From assembly GCA_017560175.1 (NCBI GenBank), contig JAFYOK010000129.1:1-8989 (forward strand): a DNA stretch of 8,989 nucleotides, read 5' to 3'. The position numbers were made by a program, and so were the translations under genes. The notes beneath the pieces were generated by a model. It was given only the letters and a program-made list of their open reading frames with translations. It searched no databases and was not told the origin of the DNA. This DNA is from Clostridia bacterium (lineage in GTDB: Bacteria; Bacillota; Clostridia; Oscillospirales; Butyricicoccaceae). This document shows, piece by piece, positions 1 through 4,441 of the stretch (within the stretch, counting starts at the first letter, position 1; the number at the start of each line of letters is the position of its first letter).

Positions 1-107
1 CCTTACGCGGCAGCCTTTCGGTGCTTTTTGTCTTGCCGTCATAGCAAGGCGTCAGCCTTGCGTCTTCCGTCGCAACAAAAATCCCACGAAACTCTACTCG
101 CGTAAGG
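1..107. repeat. Inverted repeat pair with internal hairpin
   Basis: CCTTACGCG (1-9) and CGCGTAAGG (99-107) are perfect inverted copies; the left arm may extend past the window edge. Inside is a perfect 7-bp hairpin, GCAAGGC-GTCA-GCCTTGC (44-61), flanked by the near-direct repeat GTCTTGCCGTC (30-40) and GTCTTCCGTC (62-71). Confidence 0.6.
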
Positions 108-114
108 TCGCAGA

Positions 115-221
115 ATGGAAAGGGAGCGGATTTTTGTCTGTGCGCGGCACAAAACGGAGCAAACCCTGTCGGGTTTGCGAGTATTTTAACAATGCAGAGG
201 CGAAAATCCGCCCCTTACCAT
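115..221. repeat. Imperfect terminal inverted repeats, MITE-like or stem-loop element
   Basis: The left arm 115-134 (ATGGAAAGGGAGCGGATTTT) and the reverse complement of 203-221 (ATGGTAAGGGGCGGATTTT) agree in 18 of 20 aligned columns, with one mismatch and one single-base gap. They enclose about 68 bases that hold a perfect 8-bp hairpin at 159-178. No target-site duplication is evident next to the arms. The right half of a further 9-bp inverted pair, CAAAAATCC (76-84) with GGATTTTTG (128-136), overlaps the left arm. Confidence 0.55.
159..178. repeat. Perfect 8-bp stem-loop GCAAACCC-TGTC-GGGTTTGC
   Basis: An 8-bp perfect stem with a tetraloop. In minus-strand RNA it is followed by UCCGUUUUG, only a weak U-run, so it could be an inefficient terminator for the M56 transcript or simply the core of the surrounding inverted-repeat element. 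Confidence 0.55.
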
Positions 222-245
222 CAGGTTCGGATTTATTTGCCTTTG

Positions 246-300
246 CCTAGCGTAACAGGAGATACCCGAACAGATTCGGATATGTCCTGCTACGCTATGG
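246..300 (-). repeat. Long stem-loop in the 3' region of the M56 transcript
   Basis: TAGCGTAACAGGA (248-260) pairs with TCCTGCTACGCTA (285-297). A single mismatch (261/284) follows, then an inner stem 262-270 with 275-283, closed by a 4-base loop (271-274). The two imperfect positions (255/290 and 265/280) are A-C mismatches in plus-strand RNA but G-U wobbles in minus-strand RNA, the strand of the M56 gene. Two more C-G pairs at the base (246-247 with 299-300) form after a one-base bulge. No U-run follows in the minus direction, so it is not a classical terminator; 3'-end protection or processing is possible. Confidence 0.6.
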
Positions 301-334
301 TTAACGGATCCGTTTTGTCGTAATACGCACAGCT

Positions 335-2311
335 TTAATCGTTGTGAGCGCGCGCGGTGCGGTTGTAGGGCACGGTGATTACCGTGTAATCACCGATTTT
401 CGGTTTGCCGCGGAATACGACGAGAATGCCGTCTGCCGAAAAGCCGAAGTCGGCGACCTCGTCGTTGCGCAACAGAGAGGCAAGTTCCTCGTTTGAGTAA
501 CCGTGGATCGTGCTTTGGATCTCCTGCCCTTTTTGGAAGGTCAGATTGGCATCGTCCCACAATGCCAGCCATTTTTCGCGGAAGCTGTTGAGAAAATGCT
601 CATCCATCGTGAAGAGGCTTTCGGGATTGACGGTGTAGCCGTTGCCGGGGGCAAGACATGCCGTGAACGCGACGTTTATGCCATCTCCATCGGGCGGAGT
701 CACGGTGCCTTCAAACAGCACCGAAATCAGCGTGCCGTCGTCATAGGTGACGGTATAGTGCAGATCAATGGCGCTATTGCGCGGATGCTCTTTCTGCAGA
801 TAATACAGCGTTGTTTGGAGGTTGCTTTTAAGAAACTCGTTGAGAATATCAACATCCTGCACGTCGCTTTTCAGTATGGGATATACCACACGGACGTTGT
901 TTTTTGTATCGGGCAGGACGGCATCTTCGATCATGTAGGGTGCTGAGGCGGCGATCAACGGCGTTGTCGCCGTGCTGTTTTCGACAGCAAAGTCTGCCCA
1001 CACTGTATAGGAGGTTGCTTCGCCGCCGTGGATGCCGATGGTGCTTTCGAAGCGGTAGATACCGTTTTCGGAAAGATTGTACCCCGAAAGGGTGTACGCT
1101 TTATCGACATGCTGATAGGGTGCGAGCATCCATCCGATGGCGGAAAAAGCGCTGTTTTTGATGAGGTTGGTATCCACCAACTGCCCGTCCTCAAGACGGT
1201 ACAGTCGGAAGCTTTCGCCGTAGATGAGATCCTTATCCGTATCGTTTTGCCAGCGGATGGTGACGGTCGGTGTATCAGCAGTCAGATTCAACGCTTTGAC
1301 GGCAACGGACACACCGTCAAGCTCGCTTCCCGCGCCGATGCTGCCGGGAATACGCTTGCGGCTCAGCGGGTCGGTGAGAAAACAGACGGTCACGGCAATG
1401 CACGTGACGAGCGCAAGCAGGATCAGCCACAACGCGGGCTTCTTGTAATGGAGTGCGTTTTTGATGCGCGCTTTCACACCCGATTCGCCAAAGGCGAGCG
1501 GGCAGGCAGAAACGAATTTTTGCTTGGCGCTGCAACGAAGCAACGCTTCGGTATAGGCGGCGGTATCCTCCTTGTTCATATCGCGGATGACGTATTCATC
1601 GCATGCCAACTCGATATCCCGACATAACAGTATATACGCGATCCATACCAGCGGATTGAACCAGTAGACGGTCAACAGTGCAAAACCGAGCGGCTTCCAC
1701 AGATGATCCAGTCGTTTTATATGTGCACGCTCATGCGCCAGCACGCAGGCGCGGTCAATATCCGACATGGATGAAGGCAGATAGATGTGCGGTTGAATCA
1801 TACCCAAAATAAATGGCGTATTGATCTCGTCGCACAAGCGAACCCTCTCTTCCTCGTCGGGAACAGAAACAGCTACACGGCGTCCCAGCAGATAGCGACT
1901 ACATACTGCATAGAGAAGCATTACACCTATACCGATGCCCCAAAGAACTTCTGCCGCAAAAAGCCATACCTGAATGGGATTGACACTGGCTCCCGGCTGC
2001 GGTGTCAGACTGTTTTCCACTACCGGCGCAATGGCTTTATCCACCATAGCTACCCCGGTCTCAATCCTCGGGTCTTCAGCATAGAGCAGCTCATCTGTAA
2101 TTATCTTGCTTCGCGTAGGAATCAGGCTGTAGGCGCTTTCTATCGAAACGGGACAAAGCAGACGCAGTGCCACAAGTCCCCATAAAAGGCAGCGTATACT
2201 CTTCGGCGCTTTTTTCAAAAGCAGGCGCAGCAGGCAAACTGCCAGGATCAGCCAGGAAGCCGAAAGGCTCATATGAAAGACATTCAGAAACAATGTATCT
2301 GCCGTCAGCAT
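335..2311 (-). CDS. BlaR1-like M56 membrane metallopeptidase with Ig-like and RsiV-like extracellular regions
   Basis: This is probably the signal-sensing partner of the upstream BlaI-family repressor. The 658-residue protein has membrane segments at about 7-33, 38-58, 114-136, 205-228 and 293-312. The M56 core shows INTPFILGMIQPHIYLP (163-179), the zinc motif HERAH (193-197), and ELACDEY (234-240), where Glu234 is the likely third ligand. After the last membrane segment, residues about 330-443 look like a bacterial Ig-like domain (WQNDTDKDLIYGESFRLYRLEDG). Residues about 470-650 resemble the DUF4163/DUF3298 region of RsiV-like proteins (TYDDGTLISVLFEG, then VFRGKPKIGDYTVITVPY). No penicillin-binding SxxK/KTG sensor is seen. 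ATG 2311 is chosen for AGGAGGTG seven bases upstream and a hydrophobic N-terminus; the open frame extends to 2467 but overlaps the repressor. Peptidase identity is secure; the outer domains are moderately sure. Confidence 0.88.
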   Translation of the reverse strand: MLTADTLFLNVFHMSLSASWLILAVCLLRLLLKKAPKSIRCLLWGLVALRLLCPVSIESAYSLIPTRSKIITDELLYAEDPRIETGVAMVDKAIAPVVENSLTPQPGASVNPIQVWLFAAEVLWGIGIGVMLLYAVCSRYLLGRRVAVSVPDEEERVRLCDEINTPFILGMIQPHIYLPSSMSDIDRACVLAHERAHIKRLDHLWKPLGFALLTVYWFNPLVWIAYILLCRDIELACDEYVIRDMNKEDTAAYTEALLRCSAKQKFVSACPLAFGESGVKARIKNALHYKKPALWLILLALVTCIAVTVCFLTDPLSRKRIPGSIGAGSELDGVSVAVKALNLTADTPTVTIRWQNDTDKDLIYGESFRLYRLEDGQLVDTNLIKNSAFSAIGWMLAPYQHVDKAYTLSGYNLSENGIYRFESTIGIHGGEATSYTVWADFAVENSTATTPLIAASAPYMIEDAVLPDTKNNVRVVYPILKSDVQDVDILNEFLKSNLQTTLYYLQKEHPRNSAIDLHYTVTYDDGTLISVLFEGTVTPPDGDGINVAFTACLAPGNGYTVNPESLFTMDEHFLNSFREKWLALWDDANLTFQKGQEIQSTIHGYSNEELASLLRNDEVADFGFSADGILVVFRGKPKIGDYTVITVPYNRTARAHND

Positions 2312-2315
2312 CGTG

Positions 2316-2684
2316 CTACACCTCCTCTTCCCCAAAGCTGTCGATCTTGCGGCGAATCTCTTCAACATCCTTGTTGGACAATTTCTTCCGCTTGGTAAAT
2401 GCGGCAATAAATGCCGGAAGTGAGCCGGAAAAAGTTTCTTCGACAAACTGCTCGCTCTGCCTTGCATGGAACTCTCCCTTGGTCAGGCAGGATGTGACCA
2501 TGCTGTTTTCATTCTTAAAAATACCGCGGTCACAGAGTTTCTTCAACACGGTATAGGTGGTCGACTTTTTCCACTGTAGCTCCTGCGCACATAAGTGTAC
2601 CAGCTCTCCCGAAGAGATTGGCTCATTTTCCCAGATCAAATCGGCAAACCGTGCTTCAACAACACCCAGACGCATTTCCTCCAT
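2316..2684 (-). CDS. BlaI/MecI/CopY-family transcriptional repressor
   Basis: This is a 122-residue winged-helix repressor. Family members bind operators as dimers and are inactivated by proteolysis when a partner M56 membrane peptidase senses its signal. The N-terminal winged helix is visible in VVEARFADLIWENEPISSGELV, then the recognition-helix pattern WKKSTTYTVLKKLCDRGIF (38-56). The C-terminal dimerisation part has FSGSLPAFIAAFTKRKKLSNKDVEEIRRKID. The ATG at 2684 is chosen because AAGGAGG lies seven bases upstream; a GTG six codons earlier (2702) would place that SD inside the gene. The family cleavage site (Asn-Phe in staphylococcal BlaI) aligns with Ala95-Phe96. The stop TAG is four bases before the M56 start, so the two are co-transcribed. 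Two likely operators upstream suggest autoregulation. Other targets are unknown. Confidence 0.9.
   Translation of the reverse strand: MEEMRLGVVEARFADLIWENEPISSGELVHLCAQELQWKKSTTYTVLKKLCDRGIFKNENSMVTSCLTKGEFHARQSEQFVEETFSGSLPAFIAAFTKRKKLSNKDVEEIRRKIDSFGEEEV
2319..2326 (-). promoter_or_regulatory. Ribosome binding site of the M56 gene
   Basis: AGGAGGTG on the minus strand lies in the last codons of the repressor gene, seven bases before the ATG at 2311. It decides the start and places the M56 gene under coupled translation with the repressor. Confidence 0.85.
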
Positions 2685-2691
2685 AAAATCT

Positions 2692-2698
2692 CCTCCTT
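2692..2698 (-). promoter_or_regulatory. Ribosome binding site of the BlaI-family repressor
   Basis: AAGGAGG on the minus strand, seven bases before the ATG at 2684. It favours this ATG over the upstream in-frame GTG at 2702. Confidence 0.8.
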
Positions 2699-2705
2699 CC
2701 ACTTG

Positions 2706-2722
2706 GTCTATTCCCTATAGAT
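2706..2722. promoter_or_regulatory. Putative BlaI-type operator, site 2 (near and after transcription start)
   Basis: GTCTAT-TCCCT-ATAGAT: the same arms and 5-base centre as site 1, with one mismatch. The two centres are 26 bp apart, about two and a half helical turns. It lies at or just after the predicted start of transcription. A partly overlapping 10-bp palindrome, ATAGATCTAT, is at 2717-2726. Confidence 0.55.
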
Positions 2723-2730
2723 CTATTTTT

Positions 2731-2759
2731 AGTCTATCACCAATAGACCTGTCTGTCAA
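2731..2759 (-). promoter_or_regulatory. Sigma-A-type promoter of the repressor/M56 operon
   Basis: The minus strand has a consensus -35 TTGACA (2759-2754), a 17-base spacer, and a -10-like TAGACT (2736-2731, four of six consensus bases). Transcription would start near 2724, about 40 bases before the repressor ATG. The -35 adjoins the U-run of the preceding terminator, so this operon is insulated from the one upstream. The -10 and spacer are covered by an inverted repeat that could serve as operator. Confidence 0.75.
2732..2748. promoter_or_regulatory. Putative BlaI-type operator, site 1 (within promoter)
   Basis: GTCTAT-CACCA-ATAGAC: perfect 6-bp inverted arms around 5 bases, overlapping the -10 and the spacer. 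A bound repressor dimer here would block RNA polymerase. Classical BlaI/MecI operators are inverted repeats with TACA/TGTA cores; this site shares the architecture but not the exact core, so its assignment rests on position and symmetry. Confidence 0.65.
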
Positions 2760-2761
2760 GA

Positions 2762-2792
2762 AAAAGCCGAAGGCAGACAGCCTTCGGCTTTT
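2762..2792 (-). terminator. Rho-independent terminator of the alaS-hinT-comEC-holA-rnmV operon
   Basis: A perfect 12-bp inverted repeat (AAAAGCCGAAGG at 2762-2773 and CCTTCGGCTTTT at 2781-2792) encloses a 7-base loop. In the minus-strand transcript the stem ends in a run of U (CTTTTTCTTG) down to about 2756. It begins four bases after the rnmV stop. The plus strand also has a few T after the stem, but no plus-strand gene leads into it. Confidence 0.93.
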
Positions 2793-2796
2793 GTTG

Positions 2797-3381
2797 TTAT
2801 GATGATAATTCTTCCACCAGTTCTTCGAGCTGTGGCAAGGTGCAAAGAAGATTGATAGCATCCAACAACCCATTGGCGCTGAGATTGGACGGCAGCTTCA
2901 ATTTGGCTGCCAATGCTTTGCGCAAATCGGTGCTGTTGGGATGTCCGGAAAGACCTAACTCGTAAAGATCATTCTTTGTGATCTTCTCCCGCACTTCTCC
3001 GCTTCTCTCTTCTACGCCGCAGGACAGAATGGCATCGATAATCATCTGATCGGGTACACCTTCAACGCCCAACAGACCTGCCTTTCCCGGTGTGCGCTTA
3101 CGCTTCTCCTTGCCGGGAATGTCGGGCACATAGGCATGGTAGACCTTGCCTTCCTGTACAGTACTTTTGATATGGTTGCGAATAACCAGACCTGCACCAT
3201 CAGGATCGGTAAAGACAATGATGCCGCAGGTCTTGGCCAGCATTCGCAGATAGTCCAGCTTTTCGGCATTGCTGAAGATTCCAAAACCTTCGGTCGCAAC
3301 GATGACAGCATCGAAAATCTGTCCCAATTTGATCTTATCGTACTTGCCCTCGACAATGATGGCCTGTTCCAATCGGATCAT
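2797..3381 (-). CDS. rnmV: TOPRIM-domain ribonuclease M5 family protein (5S rRNA maturation)
   Basis: RNase M5 trims precursor 5S rRNA in low-GC Gram-positive bacteria, acting on the rRNA bound to a ribosomal protein. The 194-residue protein starts with a TOPRIM domain: IIVEGKYDK with the catalytic-type Glu11, then IIVFTDPDGAG with Asp59 and Asp61. GKAGLLGVEG follows at 99-108, matching the GKGLGIEH-type stretch of RNase M5. The C-terminal part (about 130-194, ITKNDLYELGLSG and onwards) fits DUF4093, found in clostridial RnmV-like proteins. The ATG overlaps the holA TGA (ATGA), with GGAGGTG five bases upstream inside holA. It is the last gene of the operon, and its TAA is followed after four bases by a strong terminator. 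Another TOPRIM role is possible, but both domains favour RnmV. Confidence 0.88.
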   Translation of the reverse strand: MIRLEQAIIVEGKYDKIKLGQIFDAVIVATEGFGIFSNAEKLDYLRMLAKTCGIIVFTDPDGAGLVIRNHIKSTVQEGKVYHAYVPDIPGKEKRKRTPGKAGLLGVEGVPDQMIIDAILSCGVEERSGEVREKITKNDLYELGLSGHPNSTDLRKALAAKLKLPSNLSANGLLDAINLLCTLPQLEELVEELSS

Positions 3382-4427
3382 GCCTGCACCTCCGCCATAC
3401 GCAGAATGACAAGCTCCAATACACGCTCGGGGTTGGGGATATTGCTCTTGAGCTCAATATCGGCATTACAGCAGATATCCAATGCCTTGGCTGCCTTTTC
3501 AACGGTGGTCTTACGTGCTGCCTTGATGATCTGCCCTGCCGGATACGCCGAGCGGAAACTATAGAGATCGGCAATATACCGTTCGCCCTGTCCTTCCTGC
3601 AAAGCCAGCGCCGCAGCATAGACACGCTGCACCTGACGGATGAGTGCCGAAAGGACAGCGATCGGCTCATTCTTCTGCTCCATCAGATCACGGAAAGTGG
3701 CCAGCGCCTTGGGGTAATCGTTGGACATGATCTGATCTGTCAGATCGAAAACACTGGCATCCAGAACACGGGATGCAACAGCATCGATATCTGCCCGGGT
3801 AATGACCTCACCCTTGGCATAGGCTGCAATTTTATCGACCTCTGTGATCAGATTGGTCATCAGAGAACCGCACAGAAACAGAATATAGTCACATTCACGA
3901 GTACCGATTTTCTTCTTATGTGCAGCAAAGCGGCGTGCCAGCCAGTTGACCAGTTCACTGCCCTTGGCACGATCGAACTGCACAACGGTCGCTGCCTTCT
4001 CCAGATTCTTGAAAAGATTCTGCCGCTTATCAGGCTTGTAGGTCAGCGCCTCATAATAGAGGATCAAACAGATATATTCGGGAATATCGGCCAGCAGCTT
4101 GAGAAACACATCCTTGATTTCGGCGCGGGCTGTACCCAGATCGAGATCACGGATAACGATCAGCTTGCGCTCACTGCCAAAGGGCAGACTTTCGATGGCA
4201 TCGGTCAGCTGATCGGCCGAAAACTCACCGCCATCAAAAATGGTGATGTTGAACTCGGCAAAACCGCTTTCGGCGATCTGCTTTTCAATGGCATCACGAT
4301 AATATTCTTTCAGATAGGATTCTTCTCCGTGGAAAATATAGATGGACGCCAACTGACCCGACTTGACCTCTTCCTTGAGTTTCTTCAGGCCTGCACCATC
4401 TTCTTTCTTCTTGTTATCATAAGCCAC
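3378..4427 (-). CDS. holA: DNA polymerase III subunit delta
   Basis: HolA (delta) is the clamp-loader subunit that opens the beta sliding clamp during chromosome replication. The protein is 349 residues, normal for the family. The N-terminal AAA+-like domain starts with IYIFHGEESYLKEYY (29-43), followed by LPFGSERKLIVIRDLD (about 81-96), both typical of delta. The middle has the lid-domain pattern with WLARRF and DKIAAYA. The C-terminal collar domain ends with IELKSNIPNPERVLELVILRMAE. Delta does not hydrolyse ATP, so the weak P-loop is expected. The start is GTG at 4427, chosen because AGAGGTG lies seven bases upstream. The nearby ATG at 4421-4419 is out of frame. The gene follows comEC by 6 bp, a neighbour pair common in bacteria, and its TGA overlaps the start of rnmV. 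Confidence 0.95.
   Translation of the reverse strand: MAYDNKKKEDGAGLKKLKEEVKSGQLASIYIFHGEESYLKEYYRDAIEKQIAESGFAEFNITIFDGGEFSADQLTDAIESLPFGSERKLIVIRDLDLGTARAEIKDVFLKLLADIPEYICLILYYEALTYKPDKRQNLFKNLEKAATVVQFDRAKGSELVNWLARRFAAHKKKIGTRECDYILFLCGSLMTNLITEVDKIAAYAKGEVITRADIDAVASRVLDASVFDLTDQIMSNDYPKALATFRDLMEQKNEPIAVLSALIRQVQRVYAAALALQEGQGERYIADLYSFRSAYPAGQIIKAARKTTVEKAAKALDICCNADIELKSNIPNPERVLELVILRMAEVQA
3387..3393 (-). promoter_or_regulatory. Ribosome binding site of rnmV inside holA
   Basis: GGAGGTG on the minus strand lies within the last codons of holA, five bases before the rnmV ATG. With the ATGA overlap, it supports coupled translation. Confidence 0.8.
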
Positions 4428-4431
4428 GGGA

Positions 4432-4441
4432 GATCACCTCT
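4432..4441 (-). promoter_or_regulatory. Ribosome binding site of holA, overlapping the comEC stop
   Basis: AGAGGTGATC on the minus strand closely matches the complement of the usual 16S rRNA 3' end. It contains the comEC TGA (4436-4434) and lies just ahead of the GTG start at 4427. It decides the GTG start and implies that ribosomes ending comEC can restart on holA. Confidence 0.8.

Larger units (their letters stand above)
1..334. other. Gene-free structured region downstream of the M56 gene
   Basis: I see no coding frame with family resemblance, no tRNA and no classical terminator. The stretch is dense in inverted repeats, listed separately: 1-9 with 99-107, 44-61, 76-84 with 128-136, 115-134 with 203-221, 159-178, and 246-300. 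A 12-bp palindrome AACGGATCCGTT is at 303-314. The part nearest the gene is probably its 3' UTR. The part from 1 to about 222 looks more like an intergenic repeat element. Confidence 0.6.

Noticed and set aside
303..314. Palindrome AACGGATCCGTT as a regulatory operator
   Set aside because: It lies after the end of the M56 gene with no promoter nearby and has no second copy in the window; it is probably incidental or part of the structured 3' region.
2312..2467. Extension of the M56 gene by 52 codons to an earlier ATG at 2467
   Set aside because: It would overlap the repressor gene, has a basic low-complexity N-terminus without family resemblance, and the strong SD sits before ATG 2311.
2685..2702. 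GTG start of the repressor at 2702
   Set aside because: It would put the AAGGAGG ribosome binding site inside the coding region; ATG 2684 has the correct spacing to it.
2762..2792. Bidirectional terminator serving a plus-strand gene
   Set aside because: No plus-strand gene with supporting evidence leads into it, although the stem is symmetric.
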